Source of the DNA: Pseudoscleropodium purum
Lineage: Eukaryota > Streptophyta > Bryopsida > Hypnales > Brachytheciaceae
DNA: 64,000 nt
NCBI GenBank assembly: GCA_963969395.1
Contig: OZ017802.1
Span: 2,296,501-2,360,500, forward strand
Direction of reading: 5' to 3'
Shown: piece by piece, positions 47,352 to 59,984 of the stretch
Layout: each line of letters opens with the position of its first letter
Numbering within the stretch: the stretch's first letter is position 1
Notes under the pieces: generated by a model
Seen by the model: only the letters and a program-made list of their open reading frames with translations
Databases searched by the model: none
What the model was told of the DNA's origin: nothing
Translations under genes and position numbers: made by a program

Positions 47352-47445
47352 CTTCAACTGTGGTGACATCATTGTTGTTACTGCGATCCAATTTCATTTG
47401 GCGGCCACCACTACCAAGCATAGCATGGTGCCGGTTGTATTGCAT
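47352..47445 (-). CDS. Orphan exon-like segment
   Basis: On the minus strand a pyrimidine-rich tract ending CTTACAG precedes GC-ATG at 47445. The frame then runs for 31 codons, beginning MQYNRHHAMLGSGGRQMKLD, to a donor-like GTGCGT at 47351. Upstream (47450-47660) the DNA is more GC-rich and has a telo-box-like AAACCCTA word on the plus strand, like a promoter and leader. No continuing exon was found. It may be a captured gene start, the first coding exon of an unknown gene, or chance. The protein was not recognised. Confidence 0.3.
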
Positions 47446-47954
47446 GCCTGTAAGAGAGGTAGAGAGGAAGGAGACAAGTTTACAACTGCTATGAAGAGGA
47501 GGACATTGGGAAGCGAAGTAGAGAGCATTGGAAAAAGGGAAACCCTAACAAAGCTTAGAAAACAAAGACAATAATAATTAAATGGACGAAAGCTTCAATT
47601 TCGGAAATGCAGAGATGCGAAGAGAGATTGTGTGCACGAGTTTTGAACTTGGAGTCACAACCTTGCAAAGACCGTTTTGAAAAGGCTAACAGATGACGTC
47701 AATCACTCTTAAATGAAACTGTGAACTGCCTTGCATTTTAGACACCTAATTTTTGACACATAGTAATCTGTCATTATTCATCAACCACCTACTCATTTGA
47801 CAAGTGTAGTGCACGAAATTCACTGGGAAACTATAAAACTCATCACTACCTTACCCATTAATCTCTTAAACTGAAAACATCAAAGTGAACTGTTGAGTTT
47901 TCAAAAGATCAAGGAAATGCACTTATAAGTTTTATTGAGTATTGGTACTCACTT

Positions 47955-50900
47955 TCAATACTCTTCTCGTCCAATGTCCGTTTCTTCAGTTTCAAATTCT
48001 AGAAAACTATCATCCTCTGATCCCTCTTCTTGTATCTATTGAGCTTCTTGTTCTACCAAAACTTGTGCGCGTATTAGGTCATTCTTAGTCAAAGTTTGCC
48101 CTTCTATGTCACCAAGGTCGACCCCAAATCTGCATCTATGTCTTCATCTTCTGGAATCACACATACAAATGAGTTACCTTCTATGTCATAAACATGAATT
48201 CTATTGCTCTCAAATTGGTCTTCAATGTTCCATGTGGTTCAAGAATTAGCGTGGAGAACTATGGACTAGCCTTCTTCATGAAGGCCATGGCAGAAAAAAA
48301 TTTGGGACACTTGCAATGGGAATATGAAAGAGTTGTATGATATCTGCATTAGTCTATTGAGCTTGACAAAAGTGTATCCATACTTATCTTATTTTATGCA
48401 AGGCAAGGACCCTCTCTTTATAGGTTCTACCCAATTACATAGCAAAACAATTGGCTTCAAGCATCCATAATCAAGCTCTAGTATTCTTGTATTTTCCCAT
48501 CAAAAGTAAGTAATCCTGAAATGGGATTGACATCTGGACGGCCGCTCTGTTGCACTGTCTCACACATAACTAGGACCCCAAAATCTATTGTGACAAAGTT
48601 GCTCTCAACTGATGACACATGCAAATGCAATCCATAAGCCTTGATAGACTTGAAGGATCGTGCCTTTACATTTAGCAACATAGGTAAATCAACAACATCT
48701 TCTTCAAAATTGTATTGTCCTCTTTGAACTACTTCTTCCAACCATTGAAGAAACTCCAAAATAATTGCAAGTTTGTTGGGTATTGTGATCGCTTTCTATG
48801 CCTCAAAGGAACTCCCTGCTTGTACGCGTCTCTTTTGCATTGAACATCTAAAGTAAGCTGACTATGAGTCATGTCATGCAACACACACATAATGAGTTGT
48901 TCTTTTTCCAATTGTAGATAGAAGAAACTTGTATGAATATACTAATAAAAAAAATTAGGCTTTTTTAATGAATGGATTGATAAAATTGTAGTAGCTTAAA
49001 AAGTAGTAAGCAATGAAGGCCAAGCAAAAGTAATGTAGGAGTTGATATGATTATAAGGTGAATACTCACTCTCTCAATTTTGCCAAGCAAGTGGAGTTAT
49101 TGACAACATAGCTATGCGTCCACATGCATTCTTCAATGGAGAGATTTTAGATAGAGTATGTTGAGCGAGAGACCTCGCCACTATCTTCTGGTTCCTCTTT
49201 AGCATCCCATACTCGTTGACGAGTGGATTCGCACTCTAGAATGTATTTTGTACACAAACCTAGTCCTACTTCCATAGCATTTCCTGTGGCCATACTGCCT
49301 TATGGTTTTGCGTTGTTTCGGACATAGGACTTCATGTACTTCATACACCTCTCGAGAGGGTACATCCACTGATTATGCACTGGGCCACATAAGTAAAGTT
49401 CTTCCACCAAGTGCACAACCAAATGAATCATGGGATCAAAAAAAGATGGGAGAAACTCTTTTTCAGGCAAGCACAAAGTTATGACCACTTCTTCATGCAT
49501 GACATATATGGATTCAGGATCAATAGTCTTTGAACAAAGTGTTCAAAAAATAGAGCACAAATACATAATTGCATTTCCAACTCAGTATGGTAGTAGACCA
49601 CTAATGCAAATTGGAAATAATTGTTTCATAAGGATGTGGTAATCATGACTCTTTAGACCATATAGTGTACCATCAGGAAAAATTTGTGACTTCATGTTTG
49701 AAATGTATCCTATAGGAGCCTTTATGTTTGATAACCTCTGTAAAAACTTCTCTTTATTTTCTTCTAATAGGATGTACAACGCTTTGGGAAGATAAAATCT
49801 TGTCAATAGAGGCTTCACTTAATGCATGTGCAAGGCTAACTTGCATCCCACTTCTTTCATATCTTCACAAATAACTTGTCCATTTTTCATTCCCAAAACC
49901 GTTTTGAGAAGATTTTCAGCTAGGTTTTTCTCGTAGTGCATAGTATTGAAAACAAATCGAAGGAGAAGCTTCTGCATACACAGTAAAAAAATGACTTGAG
50001 AGAGAAAATGCAAATTGGAATGCTATACGTGTTATTAGAAAAAAGCACATGAATAATATTAACAAAAAATCTCTACCATCCAAAAATTTATATTAATGTT
50101 GCTATTGTATAGGCGTGAATTAAAATACAGTACAAGAAAAGTGGGAAAAAAAATTTGTTTACATCCCAGTAGGACAACCTAAAAAGGATGGAATTTTATT
50201 TCACTCCATGAATTTGGGACGGATCACTTTCTGACCTAAATATTCCTCCAACAGCTAACCATCGTTCACGACCCTCACCCCTTTTCCTATGCTCTAGTCT
50301 AGAAACTCTTGTTGGTTTATCATGATGTTCTTGTCTTCCATTAAAAGCTTGAGTCAAAAATCTAAAAGAGTGATCACTTGGCAAATATCGATAGTGACCT
50401 TGAAATATATTTTTCTTCAAGCTTTTTGAGTATGTGAAATACGTGCAAGGACCACACAGAGGACAACCTTGGTATCCCTTTGTAGCACATCCAAATATTA
50501 AACCGTAACCGGGATAGTCATGGATAGTCTACATAAGGATACCTCTCAATGTGAACCTTATAGGTTGTAGATTCTCTGACATGTCTATAGCTGGTACTCT
50601 ATTCCATAATATAAATAATTCATCAACAAGAGGTTCTAAGAACACATCAATGTTTGAAGATTTGATTGATTCTTTCCCTAGAATTATTAAAGATAACATG
50701 ACAAAAAAATGCTTTGTCACCATCCACTCAAGTAAATTACAATTGAGTAGAAATACTAGCCATGTAGAATGCCTAGTGGACATATTAGCAAAAAGATTCA
50801 TTCCATTGAGGGCTAGTCCGAGCTTCATATTCTTGGAGTTGTAAAAGAATTTTGCATCAATATCCTCCACTTTCTTCCATGCTAGACTATCCAATACTGA

Positions 50901-51490
50901 CTGCATTTTGCCATCATTAGATGGATTTTTTTTCATGTCATCTCATTAAGGATGCAATATCTCTACAACGATACATTCTCAAAAGCTTTGGAATAAGTGG
51001 AAAATGGTGTAGAAGCTTGACAGGGACAATATTACTACCCTGAATATATCAAGATGATTGGCACTTTGAGCATTCTGAGAGTTGAAAATTTTCTTTCTAG
51101 AATAGAATGCAATCATTTTGACATGCATGGATGCAATTGAATGACAAGACCAAGCAGTCAATGAAACCTCCAACCTCATGCCTAGTTTTCGGTAAACCAT
51201 TTGTTGAAGGAAGGACATCCAAGGTCTAGAAAGAAAGCAATTCATTCATAAAAGAATTGCTCACATTATGAAGATGTGCCAAATTCATGAAAACAAGTAC
51301 GCAAGTAAGTGTTGAAATCTTTGATCCTTCATAAAGAGGCACCTAAGAACGTTGTAACCAGTCTTCTATATTTGAATCAACTTCATCGACAGAGTCATCT
51401 GCATCTTGACGTTGTCCTTTGTGTTCGTGAAGAGAGTTAGTTGTGAATGCTGCTCTATAGTCATCAAGTCTTTGGAACCATTTGTAGTAC
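47955..51490 (-). pseudogene. Decayed CACTA (En/Spm) transposase, TNP2-like
   Basis: Reading leftwards, fragments in different frames follow the order of plant tnp2-type transposases. An N-terminal stretch, PLYEGSKISTLTCVLVFMNL, lies near 51.3 kb. The catalytic domain around 50.9-50.5 kb has KNMKLGLALNGMNLFANMST and NIDVFLEPLVDELFILW. Next come GHYRYLPSDHSFR (50.4), LKSHDYHILMKQL (49.65) and a DUF4218-like block with HLVVHLVEELYLCGPVHNQWMYPLER (49.4). A DUF4216-like block (VKARSFKSIKAYGLHLHV; then ILELDYGCLKPIVLL after a stop/frameshift near 48480) follows, and an acidic tail ends near 47955. Multiple stops and frameshifts show it is dead. Intron positions were not resolved, so some frame changes may be introns. 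Confidence 0.8.
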
Positions 51491-51499
51491 AATTTTTAT

Positions 51500-54255
51500 A
51501 AGACATAACCAAGGCAATTCCAATTAGGTTCGTTAAGGGAAAACTGAAGTTAGCTTAGTGTTTTAATTAGCTAATTTCACTTTATAGGTAAATTATATCT
51601 TTAATCTTAATATATTAGGGTATTTGATATCTTTCATATTCTATTTAGGAATGGGAAGGAATTCTCTCTCTAGTTTCTGTCCAATTATAAATACAAATTT
51701 CTAACCACTAAATCCGTGTCGGTCCTATCTTAAGATAAAATATAAATTTAAAAAGTGTGAGTTAAGGGCACCTGCATCCACAAATCTCATACTTTGAATT
51801 CATTGAAATATATTACAAATATATTCATTTGCAACCTGCATCATATAATACATATTTGAACTTTGAAAATTCGGTTTAACCGAGAATTCATGAATCGTTT
51901 TGCACAAATATCATTTTGCTTTGAAATCGCTTTAAGCGCTAATGTCTTAATTACTTAAAGTAAATGTACCATATATCCTTTCTAGGAATTGAAAACAACC
52001 AAGGACATTGCTTAAGCAATTCTAAAATTTTCCTTAAAGAATCTATAATATGCTTTGCTAAATTATTTTAAAGTATTTTGAATTCTTCCCTTATCAAGGC
52101 TCCGGTCTTTATTTGAAAATATTCTTTCATCATTCAGCATCTCCAATTGATCTTTCTTTGCTGCAAATCTTTTCCAATTTGTCTTCTATTGAATCTTTGC
52201 TCTTATCCTCTATCTTAACGTTTTCCTTTTTAGTCTCACATTCTACTTTTGCGTAATTCAATTGGTTACAAAATTTACATTGCTTCAATTTTAATTTAAT
52301 AGGTTCTCTATTCATTTTACATCATTTATATTCCCATCATATTAACTCTATAGTCAAGCAATTGATTTCTCTCAATAAAATATTGCTACAACATAGAAAT
52401 TCTCTCAACTTGCACTTTAGATAAACAATTTCACACACCAATATCACATAAGAATTTAAATACACATTCAAGCATTAATCCATGTACACATAACTTCAAT
52501 TGGAATACCATTTATTAATCATATGGATAATCATTCCATAATTAAAATGTACATCAATTATTTACAATTGTTCAATAATTTCTATTCATTAGAATTCTAA
52601 ACTCATTTCCCAACTCCAAATAAATCTCAATTCCTAATTTTATTTCCAACATATATATTCACTTGTGACACGAAGATATTCCAATCTTTTAAATAAAAAT
52701 AATTTCCAATCACTAGAATTAATAAATTAATTACTAATTCAATATTTTGCTTCACTTTTCTTCTCCTTTCACTTTAAACATTGACACAAAGAATTCTCTT
52801 AAGAGATGAAACACAATTGATAGACAAAATTCTACTCAAAAGATAATAAAAATTCTCTTAAAAAGATTCTCCTTCATAAAAAATTGCTCACGGCAATGTA
52901 ACACCAAAATGAAATGTAATGCTTAAAGCAATAAAACTAACACTTAAGTGAATAAAAAAATCACAAAAAAATCACAATTCGAGATGACAATAAAAAAACA
53001 TAACTTCACCACACAAAATTGCAAGAGAAAATTAAAAAGAAGAGAGAAGAATGAGAGAAAAACCACTATTTATCACCCTCCATTCTCAAAAACACCCCTT
53101 CAAATCTCTTGATAAAAACTGTCACAATTCACAACTGTTCAAACTAAAGAGACTTTTCACATTTAAACATCAACTATCACCACATTCACACTTTATTGCT
53201 CAAAATTTTGAACATAAAACCCATTTTATACTCAAAAAAATAAAATTTTACTATAAAATAAAATTGTCTTGATTACACCATTCTGCAATGAGATGTTAGA
53301 AATCCATTCTTTTGTCAAAATTATCATGAGGTTGTGGATTTGGAACTTCTGACGTTTGTGGCAGTGGGTCATTTAATTGAGCAAAGTTGTAGAGATTTTC
53401 GTTTGAGTCTTTTGACTATCAGAAAAGGAAGGCTAAAGTTAGAACATAAACAAGTGGGAGGGAGACTTGAAGGGAAAAGAACTAGGGAGTCACAGAAGTT
53501 GTCTAAACCATTTGTACAAAAGTAATCAATACAATAGAATTGTGAATTTTAGAAATTGATTTTAGGATTAAGAGATAATTAGTTTTTTTAAGTTCTTTCT
53601 AGCAAATTTTGAATTATGTAAGAAAATACAACTATGAAAGAGAGTGATCAATATTGTGCTACAAAAATCATTAGAAATCTCAGTGTAAAGTGACTGGCAT
53701 GAAATTCCAAAGGAAACGTGGAAAAAAGTAGTAGGTTTTGTGTGATTGCGTCAAATTAAAGTTTCCGTAAAAGTGCTTTTGCATCATATACTCTAAATGT
53801 AGACACTAATGTGCACAATAAATTCAAATCAATGTAATAGAAAGTATGAACTAATAGGGCTTGTTTATTTGCACTCTCAAATGCCAGTTAGCTTGTAAGT
53901 TGTCAAAATGAGGTACAAGATGGAAAAATTTACAAGCATGGAGTGTGTAAGCATGGGATCGCGGCTATGTTGCTAAAGATGATTCTTTATGGTTCTTCGA
54001 AGAATAGGTCTACCTCTTCTTTTGCAATTCGTGCATGGACATTTGTAGCTCCCAATAAGTCTCTAGTCAGCGCAAGCTCGCTCTAGGGCATTGAGGGTTG
54101 CTGCGAATTCTAAAAATGGCATATCTCTGTTGCACTGAGATTCTTCTATGGCCATTATGAGAAAGTTACAAATCGCATTTAAGTTTACGCAAAGAAAAGG
54201 AATAAACAAACCTTTTGGAGAATTGGAGAGGTTCAAAGTAGTCTTGCGAGTGCAA
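51500..54255. other. AT-rich spacer right of the CACTA remnant
   Basis: No gene was recognised. A Lys/Glu-rich open frame on the minus strand (52130-52315, with CKFCNQLNYAKVEC) looks protein-like but is short and has no partner. It could be a transposon fragment. Confidence 0.4.
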
Positions 54256-54525
54256 ACATTAGAAGATTTTTGGGGCCTCTAGATGCTTGCGAGTTATTAC
54301 AACCTATGAACGCAGGGAACAGATTGGGCACAACGGTCTGATAATGGCCGAGACCCTGCTACATCATTGACCCCAATTTTTTTTTTTTCATTTGGAGACT
54401 AATTTTTTTTTATTTTTTTATGAAAAAGAAAATTTTGACAACAGGCCGTTCCTCTCGCTGCGGGGAACGACTGTAGGAGAATAGGCCTGAAATAAGCTTC
54501 TGGACCCCCAAAACTCTTTTAATGT
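54256..54525. mobile_element. CATTAGAAGA-family miniature element, best-preserved ends
   Basis: ACATTAGAAGATTTTTGGGG at the left pairs with CCCCAAAACTCTTTTAATGT at the right. The element is 270 bp with no ORF. The interior has GCTACATCAT, a decayed form of the GCCACGTCAT seen in other copies. The target duplication is unclear. Confidence 0.7.
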
Positions 54526-54529
54526 AATA

Positions 54530-56150
54530 GAGGATGCGAGTAGTGACACTCATGTGGCGGAAAGCACCAACATGGCAATGAAAGACACTGTATCAATCCT
54601 TGTAGTATTGTCGATGAACAGTTCTAGGTAAAGGAGCTTTTTTCCTTCAATTCGGAGAAATTAAAAATTGCTTTACTTTTCTTTTCCATCCATGCATGAA
54701 TAGAATGTAAAGGACAAAAACAATTCTTGTCCTTTTGAGTTAGATAATGCAATTTCTTCTAAGGAATATTTTGAATAAAAATTAGTGTGCACAAACAAGA
54801 AGTATTCATTCCATACGTTTTGTACTAAAATTTGAAATAATAAAATATAATAAAAGTTGTGAAGAAATTGCTTCAGTAGAAAAGTGATTGGGAAAAAATT
54901 CCAAAGCATATGCCTCTCTATTCCTCTTAAACTTATTGAATTGGATGGCATTTAATATTTTAAAAAAGAAAATGACAGTATCAAATCCATAGCATAGTTT
55001 TGAAGAAACATGTGAATCTACTTTCTAGATAGTAAAAACAAAGTTACTGTGACATCAAATATTCAAGTTGAAAACATAGTGAGTTTGTGAAACTAATTCA
55101 TACTAAGAAAGAGAAAATTGCATGTATAGTGCAATAGAGAAAATATCACTATTTTTTCAATAATGGTGTCCACATGTAGGTCTTACAGTATTAACAGTAA
55201 GTGTGGGCACTTTATGTCGTGGATGGATAGCTTGACCTGCTTAAAAGATAAATTAGATGTTGAATTAAAAGATGCTTATTCTTGAGTCAACATCAAGAGG
55301 AGATTTTTTTTTATAGCCGCTTGATGGAGTGGACAATAGTGCATGCAATTAATGTATGGTGCATAATTAGAATTTTTGCATTATCGGTCGTAGCTGCATA
55401 AGTAAAGAAAATCGTCATAAGCGACTTCTTGTTCGTGATTCTTTCAACTTTGAAAGGAGTTGTTGATGCTTCATTTTTCCCAAATCATAAGCATGATGCA
55501 ATACTTATGGATTATGTGGTAGTCATGATATATTAATATTTCACTATTCTAGCATTGTTTTGTAAGAAGTGCTGAATTGAATCTGAATATCACTTGTACT
55601 TGATGTGAATTTAATTAAGGAGTGGATTTTTACAACCATACCATACTTTGTCCAAGTGGTGAAATTCCAAATGAAGAATCAAAGTTTATGAAAGGCTTGA
55701 ACTTGAATTTTTGTGTTTGTAATCCAAAATTGATCTATGAGTTTGGAATTTTAGGTAAAGGAGAGATTGGGTTTTGAACTCCATTGTGTAAGGAAGAAGT
55801 TTGTCATTGATGTAAGAAAGCAATAAGTTTGTCCTTTCAATTCTGTGATATTCTATGTCAATGAATTGCAAATTTACACAAGAATAACATTGTCAATTTA
55901 ATTTATCTTTGCTTATTTTTGAAAGTCTTGGAAAATTGACATCCTTACATATTTCCTTTTTGAGTTATTATATCTTTAGCAACGTATCAAAGAAGTTGCA
56001 CGGGTTGAAAAAGATATGAATAAAAAAGGACATACTGATGATAGCTCCAATTTAGATGCATCATGTCACTCCTTCTTCTTCAAACAATATACTGATTTTG
56101 GAATACAACACTAGGAAAATATGCAAGAGGAGCGAAAATCAAAATGAATC
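54530..56150. other. AT-rich spacer
   Basis: No genes or structured repeats were recognised. Confidence 0.4.
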
Positions 56151-56162
56151 CATTAAGAAAAT

Positions 56163-57035
56163 TTGCTATCGACAGTAGGTTCCAGAGGGGTAGGAGCCTC
56201 GAACATCATGGCAAGTATGGCTCCTAAAGAAATTCAAGAGTTGGTCATGCAAGCCTTGGTCGAGTTCACTACATCTCTAGTGGGCTCTTCTTCAGGGCTC
56301 CTTCATTTTGCGGGAGAAGTGGCGATTGGATATCCTACTTTCATGACCAGTGATTCGGACACAACTACCACATGGATTGAAGAAACATACTGAAAATCTA
56401 AAGCTTGTTGAAAAAAAAGCTAGAACAAATGAGGACATCTACGGGTGAGGACTCAGATTCACAAGGAGACTTCCCTCTACTTGAGAATGCTACTCTTTAA
56501 CAAAGAACACTACGAATTCGAAGGTTCAACAGATGGCACGCTAAAAAAACAAGGGACCTCATAAACAACTGCAAAGCCATGAAGAAATTGCCATGTGTGA
56601 TCTACGTAGATGGTACTAGCAAAGTAAGAAGCATACACAAGCATGTATGGAAAGTTGCTATGAGGGGTCAATGTGGTCACTTGGACCCAAGTAGAGATAA
56701 TATCAATCACTATCCTAAAAATATTGTTGACAGTCTTGGGTATACTTTAAAGAAAGAGTGAGAATTCCAAGGATTTGCTCACAAAGCTAGGAAGATGTTC
56801 AAAAAGTGTGCCACAAAATATTTGTAAAATCGGAAGATACAATTGAAATACAAGTGCTAGAAGAATTTACCAGCAAATGATGTTCATTCGGTGCATTGGG
56901 CCAACATTGTCAATATAACGAAGAAGGTGAAGAAGGAAAAAGGAGTAAGAGAGTGTAGCCATAAACTAAAAGAAGGTAGAGAATTGAATTCCAAAATTGA
57001 CATGGAAGAAACCCAGGCTCTAAGTCAATGTCAGA
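56163..57035 (+). pseudogene. Unrecognised decayed coding region, probably transposon-derived
   Basis: Several protein-like fragments follow each other on the plus strand. One has APKEIQELVMQALVEFTTSL (56.2 kb). A second has LPCVIYVDGTSKVRSIHKHV and GQCGHLDPSRDNINHYPK (56.6-56.7 kb). A third, after a stop, has EFQGFAHKARKMFKKCATKY. Low stop density in one frame at a time and non-random composition suggest former coding sequence. I do not recognise the family. Confidence 0.35.
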
Positions 57036-58120
57036 TATTTTGTAGTCGAGAAAGAACATAAAGAGTTCTTTACGTACTTTGCATTGCTCTCTTTTTTATT
57101 ATGAGTAGTCATAGAAGAAATTAGAATTTGTATTATGAATTTATTTTCATTACATTTATTTTGGAAGATGAAGTTTTTAGAGGTTGTCAGTGTTGTGAAG
57201 AGGCAAAGTTCAATAACGTAGAAGGATGCTTCTAGTTCAATTTTTCTATAAGGATCTATGTGAATGGTGTTCAATTTTCATGTAAATCGACTTTTCATGT
57301 TTTCCTTCTTTCATGCCTTTCTTTTTTCATGTCTGTAGTAAATTATGGAAAAGCTTACGAGGCTCTCATTATTTTTTTTAATTGAATGTATGCTTCAAGT
57401 AAGTCAGAATGAGAGGTTGAAGGAGATTCCAAATTTCCTTCTTGTTATGGGTGAGACTTTGGCGTCAAAAGATGAGGATGTGGACACTCAAATAAAAAAT
57501 TCGAGAAATCAATTATAGTGGCTTGAAAGAACAACGAAGGTAAATTGTAGTATTTTTACTATTTGATGTCTCTAAAGTTTAAGAAGAAATTATGTTCATA
57601 TTATGAAATTCATCTTTAGTTGTACAAGTTGAAGACCATGTTTGTTTCTAGAGTTAAAATATGTGATTCAATTTGTTGTTGCTTATGGAAATGGCTTAAA
57701 TGAGATAATGATAATACTAAGGAAAAAATGGCCTATGATTTCATAAATTGAGTTGATTTATTAATGAAAAAGGAGATGCAAATTTAAGAGAAAGTGATCT
57801 TGTAACTCTTTGAGGTTGATGATGTGTTCTGCTAATTTACTTGTAGGAAAATGTGCTACAAAATGACAATGTTCTTCATAATTTCAAGGACGTCGTAGTT
57901 CATATTACAGAAAACAAAGGAACCAATTCCGAAGTTTGTAGAAGTATATTTTTTTTAAATTAGCTTCACCACTATGATTTGAAGGGATTTTTACATACTA
58001 ATTAATAGAATTTATTTGTTCAAAACAATTGAAATTTGCTAATGTGAATGGTGATAGTAGTAGAGGCTATGAAGGAAAACGTTGCGCCAACATCTATACT
58101 TGGTGAAAAGGACTTGTAGA

Positions 58121-59980
58121 AGGATGTTGGAACCTAATTCAGATTTACCCAACTAGTATAGTTCGTTCCAGAGGAGGCTAATTAAATAGGATTTGACTCT
58201 AATTCCATGCCTAATAGATCATTGCAAATTTGCAACCAAGATTTGTAAAAGAAATTCCTTAACCACAAGCAATATTGTTATCCTCATGGTAAGTCTAATT
58301 GCCAAATTTGTCACTCCACTCTTAAAGGCCACAAGGGTAAGAAATTCTCCCAAATTAATGTTTATGTTCTTTTCCACTTAAATCCTTATATCCTTCTTTT
58401 GCAATCTTCATCTTTCTTTTTTATCTTCCTTTATCTTTTACATTCTTTCTTTCTTCATTTATAGTCTTCTTAGCTTTGTTATCTTTTTATTTTTTTATAT
58501 TTTATTTTTATATTTATTCTTTTATTTTTCCAATTCGGTATTTAGCCTTCTCTCCCGATTTGGTTTACAGCGCTGTCACAGCACTGTCACAAGACAATCT
58601 GGACTCCTGCTTCCGATTCGGTATTCGTACATAACTCACAAATCATACCAACTCGGAATCAAGCACAAAAATTCCCAATTTGAATTTCACACATGATTCG
58701 TACACAGATCATCTAACATTTACAAGACAACAAGTAGGCTTCATCCACATACCAACTAGGACAATTACAAATTTAACTTTAAACATTCCATTTAGAATTC
58801 AAACATGCATTTTATTTCATTGATAAAGATACAATTCACACTTAAATGCCATTCACGCAGCAGATTTACAATTTGGGTACTCTAAACTTTCTACAACGAC
58901 ATCCACATTAGTTTGGTTAAAATATACATTTTCTTGCTCCGATTTGGCGATTAATATCACCATTACAATTGAACATCAACTTTGCAAATTGATCTTACAA
59001 TATAGTCTTACAACTAACATTGCAAATTTAGCCTTCATGTTCAAATTTCCTCCCTAATTGGAATTTAATTCTCAACACTCCCTACATTCCAACTAGGCTT
59101 TGACAATCTTCTCAACTTCAATTAGAATTCATCTCCACTTCTTTGCTCACACTACTGACTGATCAACTTCCACATACTTGTGTAAATTCAACATTTAGCA
59201 CACTTCTCCACATGAACTTCCAACTTGGATAATTAAAATTAAAATTTTCATGCCTCTATACATCAACATACACCGCCATACATTGGCACACGCATATCTT
59301 CCTTACTAGGAATAGACACAGACTCACACCAACCCAAATTGATCTGACTTTAGATCAACACCAACTAACATAGACACAATTTCCAACTGGGAATCACCCA
59401 CTCAAACACAAGAACACACAAGAAAACAAAATACACAGCATAACTAGGCTGGGACTCTCACTAGACTCATTCAACAGTAGGTAAAAAAACAAATGAACTC
59501 CAAATTAGACTAAAGAGACGATCCATGGCAGTTACCAACTCAGCAGGGAAAGTCAACTGAAATCCGCCACCCATTTGGATCCCATACAGAACACATTCAA
59601 CTGAAAAATTCACTCACCTACCAGCCTTCATCCAATTCGGCTTAACACCTCATACCACTCACCAACCACCTGCCTAGTTGGAATTTCCCACTAACTTAAA
59701 ATATTCAACTGACTCGACTACCAATTTGGCAAAATAGACCAGTCAAACAACTCAAACATCCAACTTAGGCTCACACACAACAATGGCCATTTGACAAAAT
59801 AAACTCAAAAGAATGACAACTTGGACAACAATCAACATATAAAAACACCCAAATTGGACCATAAATCTGCAATTAGTCTCAAAAAAGACCTCACTTTATC
59901 CAAAAACAACACCAAAAATTGGCGGCTTTAACATCCGACTTGTTTATCTACAGGACTCTAGCATAATATTGGAAACCTGA
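58121..59980 (+). repeat. Long direct repeat with recurring CCAACTTGG-type motif, copy 2
   Basis: This is the direct counterpart of 44020-46030. It begins near TGTTGGAACC (58121) and shows the same anchors: AGTTCGTTCC, CTCCACTCTTAAAGGCC plus ACAAGGGTAAG, ACACACAAGAAAA plus GGCTGGGACTC, and CACCAAAAATTGGCGGC. The short CC(A/G)A(C/T)T(T/A/C)GG motif recurs throughout but not always at equivalent positions. The TG start is LTR-like; a matching CA end was not established. Confidence 0.6.
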
Positions 59981-59984
59981 GAGA

